This document shows positions 9,113 through 16,778 of a stretch of DNA of 64,000 bases, piece after piece. Source of the stretch: an uncultured Nocardioides sp. (GTDB lineage Bacteria > Actinomycetota > Actinomycetes > Propionibacteriales > Nocardioidaceae); the NCBI RefSeq assembly GCF_947488515.1, contig NZ_CANKZF010000002.1:1400294-1464293 (forward strand), in the 5' to 3' direction. Under the pieces are notes generated by a model. It searched no databases. It was not told the origin of the DNA and worked only from the letters and a program-made list of their open reading frames with translations. The translations under genes were made by a program, and so were the position numbers. The stretch's first letter is position 1. Each line of letters opens with the position of its first letter.

Positions 9113-10144
9113 CTAGTCGACGATCGTGATCCGGCGGGTGTCGGTGTCGGTGGTGCCGTCGGGGTTACGGACCGTCGCGATCACCTCGTACTCGCCGGGC
9201 CGGAGGTCGTCGCTGCGGTAGCCGATGGAGAAGGAGCCGGGGGAGCCGTTCGCCTGGTCGAGGGTGGAGGTCGCGGGTCCCATGACCACAGCGGCGCTCT
9301 CCAACCGCTGCAACCGCACCGTGACGCTGTTGTCGACGCTGGTGGCACGGCCGCTGGCCCAGACTGTGCGGTCCACCCGCACGGTCTGGCCCTCGGAGGG
9401 CTCGGACAGCGACACCGGCGCGAGCACGTCGCGGTCGGGCGATCCCGTCAGGGGCGCCGTCGTCGGCACGCCGAGGACCGTGTCGGTCACCCGTCGCTCG
9501 ACCTGCACGTCGACGGGGATGGCCCCCTGGCCGTAGGTCGCCTGGGCGGTCCGGACCAGCTGCTCGAGCGCGAGGCGGGCGTCCTCCTCGCTCATGCCTG
9601 CGGGGCGGTCCACCGGGGCGCCGTCGAGGATGATCGTGAGCACGTCCGGTCCGGGCTGCCACTCACGGAGGACCACCCCGTCGGGCCAGGGGGAGCGGTA
9701 GTCGGGGTCGCGCGCGTCGCCCCGGAGGGCCGCGTCGATGCCGACGACCACCCGCGAGTCGGGATCGACGTCGAACCGGGGCTCCCCGTAGAGCCGTGGC
9801 CCTGCCGTGGTGTTGCCCACGAAGTAGACGAACCCGGTCTCGACCGTCACTCCCATGGCCGTGTCGGCCTCGTCCGTCTCAGCCCCGTCCGTCGCAACGG
9901 GGCCTGAGGTCGACGCCGGTCCGATGGGCTCGGGCTCCTTCGTCTTCGTGGGGCTGCCGGTCGTCACCGCGAGGGCCGTGACCACGGACGCGGCGACGAG
10001 CCCGGCGCCGCCGACCACCCACCACCCGCGACGGGTACGACGACCAGCGGGCGCGGTGGCGGCCCGGATGGCGTCCAGCCGGTCGGCCGGCTCGATGTCG
10101 TCGGCGACCTCGTGGAGGAGGTCCCGGATCTTCAGGTCGTTCAT
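9113..10144 (-). CDS. Membrane-anchored GerMN-Gmad2 protein, probable partner of the adjacent sigma factor
   Basis: The 343-residue protein has a ~40-residue cytoplasmic N-terminus, one transmembrane helix (about 41-62) and an extracytoplasmic part. The latter contains a GerMN-type domain (YFVGNTTAGPRLYGEPR, then SEEDARLALEQLVRTAQ) and a C-terminal Ig-like Gmad2 domain (SEPSEGQTVRV to the end). GerMN domains occur in spore-germination and envelope lipoproteins. Its ATG overlaps the stop of the sigma-factor gene (ATGA). Location, topology and coupling are those of an anti-sigma factor, but no classic zinc anti-sigma motif is seen; that role is inferred. A paralogue lies two genes upstream. Confidence 0.75.
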   Translation of the reverse strand: MNDLKIRDLLHEVADDIEPADRLDAIRAATAPAGRRTRRGWWVVGGAGLVAASVVTALAVTTGSPTKTKEPEPIGPASTSGPVATDGAETDEADTAMGVTVETGFVYFVGNTTAGPRLYGEPRFDVDPDSRVVVGIDAALRGDARDPDYRSPWPDGVVLREWQPGPDVLTIILDGAPVDRPAGMSEEDARLALEQLVRTAQATYGQGAIPVDVQVERRVTDTVLGVPTTAPLTGSPDRDVLAPVSLSEPSEGQTVRVDRTVWASGRATSVDNSVTVRLQRLESAAVVMGPATSTLDQANGSPGSFSIGYRSDDLRPGEYEVIATVRNPDGTTDTDTRRITIVD

Positions 10145-10671
10145 GAGGGGTCCTCCCACCAGTCGCCGAGCAGGTCGCGCAGGGCCGCGCTGCCGCGGGA
10201 TGCGTGTGACTTGACGGCACCGCGCGAGACGCCGATCGCGTCCGCGATCTGCGCCTCCGACCAGTCCAGGTAGTAGCGCAGGACGAGCACCTCGCGCTGC
10301 CGCTCGGTGAGCCGGAGCAGCGCCTCGCGGACAGCGTCCCGGCGAGCGCCGCCGACGGACGGCCCGTCGACGGTGCCCTCGCCCGGAGCGGTGGCTCGCA
10401 CGTGGCGCTCGACGACGGCCCGGTGCCGCAGGGCCGATCGGGAGCGGTTCACCACGGCCTGCCGCAGGTAGGCGAGCGCCTTCTCGGGGTCGCGGAGCCG
10501 CGACCACTTGCCGTGCATCGCGACGAAGGCGTCCTGGACGACGTCCTCCGCGGCCTGCTGGTCGTGGACGAGCAGGGCGGAGAGCCGGACGAGCTGGCGC
10601 CAGTGGGCGGCGTAGAGCTGTTCGACCGCGACGTCTGCGTCCGCGTCGACGAGGCTCAGGTGGTGTGGCAC
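10141..10671 (-). CDS. SigE-family RNA polymerase sigma factor (ECF type)
   Basis: The 176-residue sigma factor has region 2 (about residues 15-80; AAEDVVQDAFVAMHGKW is the conserved -10 recognition helix area) and region 4 (about 110-165; LTERQREVLVLRYYLDWSEAQIADAIGVSRGAVKSH). It belongs to the SigE/SigM-like small sigma factors common in Streptomyces and Nocardioides. GTG 10671 is chosen because GAGAGGA lies about six bases upstream; a GTG at 10710 is an alternative. It is translationally coupled to the membrane GerMN gene, its probable regulator, and flanked by a GerMN lipoprotein that may be a target. Confidence 0.88.
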   Translation of the reverse strand: MPHHLSLVDADADVAVEQLYAAHWRQLVRLSALLVHDQQAAEDVVQDAFVAMHGKWSRLRDPEKALAYLRQAVVNRSRSALRHRAVVERHVRATAPGEGTVDGPSVGGARRDAVREALLRLTERQREVLVLRYYLDWSEAQIADAIGVSRGAVKSHASRGSAALRDLLGDWWEDPS

Positions 10672-10748
10672 CGGGGTCCTCTCTCGGCGGGGCCTGGTCT
10701 GGATGGTCACGGCAAGGTGACGCCCCAGCGGCGGGTCCGGTTGACGTC

Positions 10749-11732
10749 TCAGCCGACGGTGATCGTCTTCGTGTCGACGGCCGGGCCCGGGCCCTCGGTG
10801 CCCCCCGTGGGGTCGTCGGTCTCGCAGCGCACGACCACCTCGCCGGAGACGTCGCCGAGCGGCAGGTCCACCTCGAACGGGAACAGCCGGTTGCCCATCC
10901 AGCCCGCTGACTGGTAGCCCTCGAGCGCGATCTCCTTGCCACCCTGCAGGAGTCGGCACGGCCCGCTGGCCTCGAAGGAGTTGGCGACCCCCGTCACCGT
11001 CAGGGTGTCGCCGCTGACGGTGTCGCCCTCGGCCGGAGAGGTGATGTTGACGAGGTTGAGGGTGCGCAGCGCCCCGGCGGCCTCGAACGGCGTCCCGGTC
11101 GGGAGCCCGAAGAGCGGTGCGCCGCCCTCGCGCTGCACCTGCACCGGCACGCGCTCCTGCTGCACGCCCTGGAGCGTGTAGACGAGCTGCTGGACCGCGA
11201 GCCTCGCGTCGCGCCTCGACATCCCGTCCGGGCGGTCGGTGAACCCGTCGGAGGGGATCTCGACCAGCAGCACCCCGTCAGTTGCCTGGACCGAGGAGAT
11301 CTCGACCTCGGGCCAGAGGGTGCGGTAGTCCGGGTCGACGGGCTGGCCGCCGCCGGCGACGAGCCGGGCGGCCTCGGTCAGCGGGTCGCCCTCGACGCGC
11401 TGGAACTCGCGGAACAGGACGGTGCGCCCGCCGGGGCCGTCGCCGGCGAAGTAGACCGGGACAGCAGTCCCGGATGCCGCCGGCTCCGAGGGCGACCCCG
11501 ACTCGGCGGGTGACTCGGTCGGGGACGACGGGTCGGACTCCTGCCCGGCATCGGACCCGGTCTCCGGAACCTGCGGCTCCTCGGTCGCCGTGCCCGTGTC
11601 GTCGGAGACCGGCGTCGGGTCGTCGCTGCACCCGGCGAGGGCCAGGCTGCTCGCCACGACGACGGCCGCGGCGCCCGCCCAGCGTCGTACGGCGCGGGCG
11701 CGAGCCGGTCGTGGAGTGGAGGGGAAGGTCAT
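10749..11732 (-). CDS. GerMN-Gmad2 domain lipoprotein
   Basis: The 327-residue protein starts with a basic N-terminus, a hydrophobic helix and a lipobox ending LALAGC at about residue 34, so it should be a lipid-anchored surface protein. A Ser/Pro/Glu-rich linker (about 37-85) follows, then a GerMN domain (VYFAGDGPGGRTVLFREFQ to PVQVQREGG) and a C-terminal Gmad2 Ig-like domain. It is a paralogue of the 343-residue GerMN protein downstream. It lies immediately upstream of the sigma-factor gene on the same strand (78-bp gap). ATG 11732 is supported by TACCGT seven bases before it. Confidence 0.85.
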   Translation of the reverse strand: MTFPSTPRPARARAVRRWAGAAAVVVASSLALAGCSDDPTPVSDDTGTATEEPQVPETGSDAGQESDPSSPTESPAESGSPSEPAASGTAVPVYFAGDGPGGRTVLFREFQRVEGDPLTEAARLVAGGGQPVDPDYRTLWPEVEISSVQATDGVLLVEIPSDGFTDRPDGMSRRDARLAVQQLVYTLQGVQQERVPVQVQREGGAPLFGLPTGTPFEAAGALRTLNLVNITSPAEGDTVSGDTLTVTGVANSFEASGPCRLLQGGKEIALEGYQSAGWMGNRLFPFEVDLPLGDVSGEVVVRCETDDPTGGTEGPGPAVDTKTITVG

Positions 11733-11739
11733 GATCGCC

Positions 11740-11745
11740 ACGGTA
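11740..11745 (-). promoter_or_regulatory. Leaderless -10 of the GerMN lipoprotein gene
   Basis: TACCGT on the minus strand, seven bases before ATG 11732. It may also serve the downstream sigma factor. Confidence 0.55.
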
Positions 11746-11794
11746 GTGCGGGGCGCGGGTGCCGCTTCCGGTCCCACGCCGCGCCGCCAGAGCC

Positions 11795-11800
11795 TAGGGT
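11795..11800 (+). promoter_or_regulatory. Leaderless -10 of the HIT gene
   Basis: TAGGGT followed by GGCGCC and ATG 11807. The six-base gap is the standard leaderless arrangement seen repeatedly in this window. Confidence 0.7.
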
Positions 11801-11806
11801 GGCGCC

Positions 11807-12160
11807 ATGAGCGAGACTGCCCCCGACTGCATCTTCTGCAAGATCGTCGCCGGCGAGGTCCCGGCCGACGTGCTCGGCCGCAGCGACCACGCCGTCTCGA
11901 TCAAGGACCTCAACCCGCAGGCGCCGTTCCACGCCCTGGTGATCACGGTGGACCACCACGACAACGCCGCCGCGTCTGCGGCCGCCGACCCGGCCAGCAT
12001 CGGCCACCTGGTCGCCCTCGCAGACGAGGTCGCGCGGGAGTCCGGCAACGCCGACTACCGGCTCATCGCGAACACCGGCACGGGCGCCGGCCAGACGGTG
12101 TTCCACACCCACCTCCACGTGCTCGGCGGCTCGCCGCGCATGTCCGAGACGCTGGTCTGA
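11807..12160 (+). CDS. HIT family nucleotide-binding hydrolase
   Basis: The 117-residue protein has the histidine triad HTHLHVLGG near the C-terminus and the N-terminal CIFCKIVAGEVPADV segment. That segment is typical of HINT-like nucleoside phosphoramidate hydrolases. Such enzymes cleave AMP-linked phosphoramidates or dinucleoside polyphosphates in the cytoplasm. Length is normal for the family. In M. tuberculosis an unrelated gene set separates rsmE and phoH, so this placement is lineage-specific. The next gene starts six bases after its stop, so co-transcription is likely. Confidence 0.92.
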   Translation: MSETAPDCIFCKIVAGEVPADVLGRSDHAVSIKDLNPQAPFHALVITVDHHDNAAASAAADPASIGHLVALADEVARESGNADYRLIANTGTGAGQTVFHTHLHVLGGSPRMSETLV

Positions 12161-12166
12161 GCCGCC

Positions 12167-13420
12167 ATGTCCCTCTCGCTGCGCCTCCTGCCGTCCCGCA
12201 CCCGCCCCGCGCTCGCGGCCCTGCTCGCCGCCGGCCTGCTCGCCCTGTCCGCCTGCAGCGGCAGCGACGGCTCCGGTGAGGCCGACCAGACCGCCACCCA
12301 GCCCGCGGACTCCCCGACGAGCGCGTCCACGGCCGACGCCGAGGAGGCCGCACAGACCGGGCAGGCCGGGCACAGCGGCCACTACGCCGAGCCGGCGAAG
12401 TCCCGACGCCTGCGCGCGGGGGAGACGCGTACGACGATCGCGATGCCCGGCGACTACACGCCGTCCGCGCCCTACGGCACCGGCACCGACGACTACCGGT
12501 GCTTCCTGCTCGACCCCGAGCTCGACAAGGACGCCTGGCTCACCGGCACGCAGGTGCTGCCCGGCAACCCCGACGTCGTGCACCACGTGATCCTGTTCCA
12601 GGTCCCGCCGCGGCAGGTCGCCGCGGCCGAGGCCAAGGACGCGGCCGAGGACGACGAGGGCTGGACCTGCTTCGGCGGTACCGGGCTCGACCGCTTCCAG
12701 AACGTCGACCGGTCCTCGTGGATCGGCGCGTGGGCCCCGGGCGGCAAGGAGTCGGTCACCAAGCCCGGCTACGGCGTACGCCTGCGCAAGGGCAGCCGGA
12801 TCGTGATGCAGGTCCACTACAACCTGCTCGCCGGGCAGCAGCCCGACACCTCCGCCGCCCAGCTGCGCCTCGCCCCCGGCACGCGCGACTACGAGGCGCT
12901 CAGCACCATGCTGCTGCCCGCGCCCGTGGAGCTGCCGTGCCGGCCGAAGCACTCCGACGGAGAGCTGTGCGACCGCGACGCGGCGCTCGCCGACGTCAAG
13001 GAACGCTTCGGCGCGGAGGGCAACACCGCCGACCTCCTCTACTTCCTGTGCGGTGGCAAGCCGCGCGCCGGGGAGGTGCAGTCGTGCGTGCGCACCCTGT
13101 CCGAGCCGATCACCATCCACGGCGTGGCCGGGCACATGCACCTGCTGGGCCGCTCCCTGAAGATCGAGGTCAACCCGGGCACCCCGCAGGCGAGGACCAT
13201 CCTCGACATCCCCGTCTGGGACTTCGACGACCAGGGCAGCCGCCCGATCGACCCGATCCGGCTCGAGCCGTTCGAGCAGGTCAAGGTGACCTGTCGCCAC
13301 GTCCAGTGGCTGCGCGACAAGCTGCCCTCCTTCGAGGGCCAGCCCGACCGCTACGTGGTGTGGGGCGAGGGCACGACCGACGAGATGTGCCTCGGGATGC
13401 TGCAGGTCACCCGCCCGTAG
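12167..13420 (+). CDS. Lipoprotein related to copper type II ascorbate-dependent monooxygenases
   Basis: The 417-residue protein has a signal peptide with lipobox LLALSAC (Cys about 29) and then a region resembling PHM/DBH-type copper monooxygenases. Candidate copper ligands are visible in the family order: HH pair at 139-140 (VVHHVILF), His217 (MQVHYN), HxH at 323/325 (GHMHLLG) and Met407 in a DEMC motif. In the eukaryotic enzymes CuH uses three histidines and CuM uses HxH plus the methionine. The full set implies a catalytic extracytoplasmic oxygenase, substrate unknown. Cysteines in pairs fit an oxidised location. Directly follows the HIT gene. Confidence 0.8.
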   Translation: MSLSLRLLPSRTRPALAALLAAGLLALSACSGSDGSGEADQTATQPADSPTSASTADAEEAAQTGQAGHSGHYAEPAKSRRLRAGETRTTIAMPGDYTPSAPYGTGTDDYRCFLLDPELDKDAWLTGTQVLPGNPDVVHHVILFQVPPRQVAAAEAKDAAEDDEGWTCFGGTGLDRFQNVDRSSWIGAWAPGGKESVTKPGYGVRLRKGSRIVMQVHYNLLAGQQPDTSAAQLRLAPGTRDYEALSTMLLPAPVELPCRPKHSDGELCDRDAALADVKERFGAEGNTADLLYFLCGGKPRAGEVQSCVRTLSEPITIHGVAGHMHLLGRSLKIEVNPGTPQARTILDIPVWDFDDQGSRPIDPIRLEPFEQVKVTCRHVQWLRDKLPSFEGQPDRYVVWGEGTTDEMCLGMLQVTRP

Positions 13421-13539
13421 CCGGTCCCCCTCCTGCTGCCAGGTCAGGCTCACCCTTACTCACGTGACCCGGCCGTGATGGGCTCGGTAGCATGGTGGGG
13501 CTCTGCCACCGACCCGGAAGGCCGCCCGCACGGGCATCC

Positions 13540-14568
13540 ATGACTGCGACGAACCAGCCAGGCTCCTCCCAGGAGCGACCGACCCACACAGTGGTCGTCC
13601 CGAACAGCATCGACATGGTGTCGGTCCTGGGCCCGGGAGACGAGCACCTCCGGCTGATCGAGCGGGCCTTCGACGCCAGCGTCCACGTCCGTGGCAACCG
13701 GATCACGCTCGCCGGCGAGTCGGCCGAGGTCGCCACCGCCGAGCGCCTCCTCGACGAGATCGTGACGCTCGTCCGCACCGGCCAGGGCGTCACCGGCGAG
13801 ACGGTCGAGCGGATCATCCAGATGCTGCGCACCGAGACGCAGGAGCGCCCGGCCGACGTGCTGAGCCTCAACATCCTGTCCAACCGCGGTCGCACGATCC
13901 GGCCCAAGACGGTCAACCAGAAGCGCTACGTCGAGTCGATCGACCAGAGCACCATCACCTTCGGCATCGGCCCGGCCGGCACCGGCAAGACCTACCTGGC
14001 GATGGCCAAGGCCGTGCAGGCGCTGCAGGCCAAGGAGGTCAACCGGATCATCCTCAGCCGCCCGGCCGTCGAGGCGGGGGAGCGGCTCGGGTTCCTGCCC
14101 GGCACGCTCAGCGAGAAGATCGACCCCTACCTGCGCCCGCTCTACGACGCGCTCCACGACATGGTCGACCCCGAGACGATCCCCAAGCTGCTCGCCGCCG
14201 GCACCATCGAGGTCGCCCCGCTGGCGTTCCTGCGCGGCCGGTCGCTCAACGACTCGTTCATCATCCTCGACGAGGCGCAGAACACCACGCCCGAGCAGAT
14301 GAAGATGTTCCTCACCCGCCTCGGCTTCGGCTCGCGCATCGTCGTCACCGGCGACACCAGCCAGGTCGACCTGCCCTCCGGCACGAAGTCGGGCCTGCGG
14401 GTCGTCGAGGGCATCCTCGACGGCGTCGACGACATCACCTTCTGCCGCCTCACCGGCACCGACGTGGTGCGCCACCGCCTCGTGGGTCGCATCGTCGAGG
14501 CCTACGAGGTCTTCGACTCCGACAACGAGCGCCCCGGCCCGAAGAAGACCGAGAGGAGCCCGCGATGA
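13540..14568 (+). CDS. phoH: PhoH family ATPase
   Basis: The 342-residue protein has an N-terminal KH-like region (about 20-95) and a PhoH ATPase domain. Walker A GPAGTGKT is at about 145-152 and Walker B FIILDEAQN at about 242-250, followed by RIVVTGD. PhoH proteins are ATP-dependent and are linked to RNA metabolism together with YbeY. ATG 13540 is chosen; TAGCAT at 13488-13493 is a plausible -10, giving a ~40-base leader. Its stop overlaps the ybeY ATG (ATGA). Order phoH-ybeY-CBS-deaminase-like-era is that of Rv2368c-Rv2364c. Confidence 0.93.
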   Translation: MTATNQPGSSQERPTHTVVVPNSIDMVSVLGPGDEHLRLIERAFDASVHVRGNRITLAGESAEVATAERLLDEIVTLVRTGQGVTGETVERIIQMLRTETQERPADVLSLNILSNRGRTIRPKTVNQKRYVESIDQSTITFGIGPAGTGKTYLAMAKAVQALQAKEVNRIILSRPAVEAGERLGFLPGTLSEKIDPYLRPLYDALHDMVDPETIPKLLAAGTIEVAPLAFLRGRSLNDSFIILDEAQNTTPEQMKMFLTRLGFGSRIVVTGDTSQVDLPSGTKSGLRVVEGILDGVDDITFCRLTGTDVVRHRLVGRIVEAYEVFDSDNERPGPKKTERSPR

Positions 14569-15026
14569 GCATCGAGGTCCTCAACGAGTCGGGTCTGGAC
14601 CTCGACGTACGCCGCCTCTCCCGGCTGGCGCGCTTCGTGATGGACCAGATGCGCGTGCACCCGCAGGCCGAGCTCTGCATCAAGGCCGTTGACGAGGACA
14701 CCATCGCCGAGCTCAACGGCCAGTGGATGGAGAAGGAGGGCCCCACCGACGTGCTGGCCTTCCCGATGGACGAGCTGCGCCCCGGCAAGGTCAACGAGGA
14801 GCCCGAGGAGGGCGTGCTCGGCGACCTGGTGCTGGCTCCCTCGGTGGCCGAGCGGCAGGGCGAGGAGGCCGGCCACGGACGCGAGGCCGAGATCGACCTG
14901 CTGACCGTCCACGGCATCCTCCACCTCCTCGGCTACGACCACGCCGAGCCCGAGGAGCACGCCGTGATGTTCGGGTTGCAGGGCGAGCTGCTGGAGAAGT
15001 GGCGCGCGTCGGCCGAGCCCGTCTGA
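14565..15026 (+). CDS. ybeY: Endoribonuclease YbeY (rRNA maturation factor)
   Basis: The 153-residue metalloprotein carries the zinc-binding motif HGILHLLGYDH (about residues 116-126, H3xH5xH pattern) and the upstream PTDVLAFPMDE segment. YbeY acts in 16S rRNA 3'-end maturation and ribosome quality control. Translationally coupled to phoH and followed by a single base before the next gene's ATG, so it sits in the middle of an operon. Confidence 0.95.
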   Translation: MSIEVLNESGLDLDVRRLSRLARFVMDQMRVHPQAELCIKAVDEDTIAELNGQWMEKEGPTDVLAFPMDELRPGKVNEEPEEGVLGDLVLAPSVAERQGEEAGHGREAEIDLLTVHGILHLLGYDHAEPEEHAVMFGLQGELLEKWRASAEPV

Positions 15027-15027
15027 C

Positions 15028-16344
15028 ATGACTGCTGACATCTGGCAGCTCGGCTCGGCCGCACTGCTGGTCGTGCTCGCCGGTCTCTTCTCGGCCGCCG
15101 ACGCCGCCCTCGGCGGCTTCTCGCGCGCCCGTGCGGAGGAGCTCAAGGCCGAGGGCCGGCCCGGCGCGGTGCGCCTGGTCAAGCTCCTCGACGACCCCGC
15201 GCGCTACCTCAACACCGCGCTGCTGATGCGCCTGCTGTGCGAGATCAGCGCGATCGTGCTGGTCGCGACGTGGGCGCGTGACGCCTACCAGGGCTCGCCC
15301 GTCCCGACGTTCCTCACCACGATCGGCGTCATGCTGGTCGTGTCCTTCGTCGTCATCGGCGTCGCCCCGCGCACCATCGGCCGCCAGCACGACGTACGCG
15401 TGGCGCTGGCGTCGGCGGGCCCGCTCTCCCTCGTGACGACGATCCTCGGCCCGATCCCGGCGCTGCTGATCCTCCTGGGCAACGCGATCACGCCCGGCAA
15501 GGGCTTCAGCGAGGGCCCGTTCTCGACCGAGACCGAGCTGCGTGAGCTGGTCGACATGGCCGAGGCCGGCGCGATCATCGAGTCCGGCGAGCGCAAGATG
15601 ATCCACTCGGTCTTCGAGCTCGGCGACACGATCACCCGCGAGGTGATGGTCCCGCGCCCCGACGTCGTCTACATCGAGCGCCACAAGAACATCCGCCAGA
15701 CGCTGTCGCTCTTCCTGCGCAGCGGCTACTCCCGCATCCCGGTCATCGACGAGAACCTCGACGACATCGTCGGCATGGCCTACCTCAAGGACCTCGTCCG
15801 CCGCGACTTCGAGGCCCCCGACGTCGAGTTCACCCAGCGCGTCGACGAGGTGATGCGGCCGGTCCACTACGTCCCCGACTCCAAGCCGGTCGACGCCCTG
15901 CTCACCGAGCTGCAGGCCCGCCGCCAGCACATCGCGGTGGTCGTCGACGAGTACGGCGGCACCGCCGGGCTGATCACGATCGAGGACGTGCTGGAGGAGA
16001 TCGTCGGCGAGATCACCGACGAGTACGACGCCGAGGAGGTCGAGGTCGAGCACCTTGAAGGCGGCGCGATCAGGGTGTCCTCGCGCTACCCGGTCGACGA
16101 CCTCGACGAGCTGGTCGGCTTCGACGTGGAGGACGACGACGTCGACAGCGTCGGCGGACTGATGGCCAAGCACCTCGGCAAGGTCCCGCTCCCCGGCTCG
16201 GTCGTGGAGTGCCACGGCCTGCGGCTGGAGGCCGAGCGCGCCACCGGTCGACGCAACAAGATCGAGACCGTGCTGGTGACCGTGCTCGCGCCGGAGTCGG
16301 ACGCCGCCGCCGACGACACCTCGGTCACCTCCGCCGGCCGCTGA
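15028..16344 (+). CDS. Hemolysin-family/CNNM transporter protein with CBS pair and CorC_HlyC domain
   Basis: The 438-residue membrane protein has an N-terminal DUF21 (CNNM) region with about four hydrophobic segments (residues ~1-145). Two CBS domains (about 205-325; [18 protein letters not shown], then [16 protein letters not shown]) and a C-terminal CorC_HlyC domain (about 340-420) follow. Related proteins are implicated in Mg2+/Co2+ efflux; the hemolysin label is historical. The CBS pair would sense adenine nucleotides or Mg-ATP. It follows ybeY immediately in the phoH operon. Confidence 0.9.
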   Translation: MTADIWQLGSAALLVVLAGLFSAADAALGGFSRARAEELKAEGRPGAVRLVKLLDDPARYLNTALLMRLLCEISAIVLVATWARDAYQGSPVPTFLTTIGVMLVVSFVVIGVAPRTIGRQHDVRVALASAGPLSLVTTILGPIPALLILLGNAITPGKGFSEGPFSTETELRELVDMAEAGAIIESGERKMIHSVFELGDTITREVMVPRPDVVYIERHKNIRQTLSLFLRSGYSRIPVIDENLDDIVGMAYLKDLVRRDFEAPDVEFTQRVDEVMRPVHYVPDSKPVDALLTELQARRQHIAVVVDEYGGTAGLITIEDVLEEIVGEITDEYDAEEVEVEHLEGGAIRVSSRYPVDDLDELVGFDVEDDDVDSVGGLMAKHLGKVPLPGSVVECHGLRLEAERATGRRNKIETVLVTVLAPESDAAADDTSVTSAGR

Positions 16345-16367
16345 CGGACGCCGACCGGGCCGCTCAC

Positions 16368-16373
16368 TAGGGT
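16368..16373 (+). promoter_or_regulatory. Leaderless -10 of the deaminase-like gene
   Basis: TAGGGT followed by TCTCGC and ATG 16380. Confidence 0.65.
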
Positions 16374-16379
16374 TCTCGC

Positions 16380-16721
16380 ATGAGCAACGACGCCGTCGAC
16401 CTCAGCGCCGAGGACGCCAAGCTGGTGACCCTCGCCCGAGCGACCCGGGCGCGGGCGCGCGCCGACGAGGGCGCCGCGGTGCGCGACCTCGACGGCCGCA
16501 CCTACGCCGCGGCCAGCGTGCGCCTCGCGCACCTCGACCTGTCGGCGCTCGACGTGTGCGTGGCGATGGCCGTGTCGTCCGGCTCGGCCGGCCTCGAGGC
16601 CGCCGTCGTGCTGGCCGACGGCGAGCCCGCCCTCCACGCCGTACGCGACTTCGCCGGCGCCGGCGTGCCGGTGCACGTCGGTGACGCACGGGGCGCGATC
16701 GCCCGCTCGATCGCCACCTGA
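16380..16721 (+). CDS. Cytidine deaminase-like protein lacking catalytic residues
   Basis: The 113-residue protein corresponds by position to M. tuberculosis Rv2365c, between the CBS protein and era. The fold signature is retained in part (ARADEGAAVRDLDGRTYAAASVRLAHLDLSALDV resembles the N-terminal half of cytidine deaminases). However, the zinc ligands are absent: no C/HAE motif and no PCxxC motif is visible. Deamination is therefore unlikely, and a structural or regulatory role with Era or the ribosome is conceivable but unproven. Its own leaderless promoter precedes it. Confidence 0.75.
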   Translation: MSNDAVDLSAEDAKLVTLARATRARARADEGAAVRDLDGRTYAAASVRLAHLDLSALDVCVAMAVSSGSAGLEAAVVLADGEPALHAVRDFAGAGVPVHVGDARGAIARSIAT

Positions 16722-16766
16722 GAACCACTGGACTGCAACCTGCTCGCGCGAGCGGTCCCGGATCGC

Positions 16767-16772
16767 TAGCGT
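16767..16772 (+). promoter_or_regulatory. Leaderless -10 of the FAD-binding oxidoreductase gene
   Basis: TAGCGT followed by GGAGGG and GTG 16779. Probably drives both the oxidoreductase and the overlapping methyltransferase. Confidence 0.65.
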
Positions 16773-16778
16773 GGAGGG

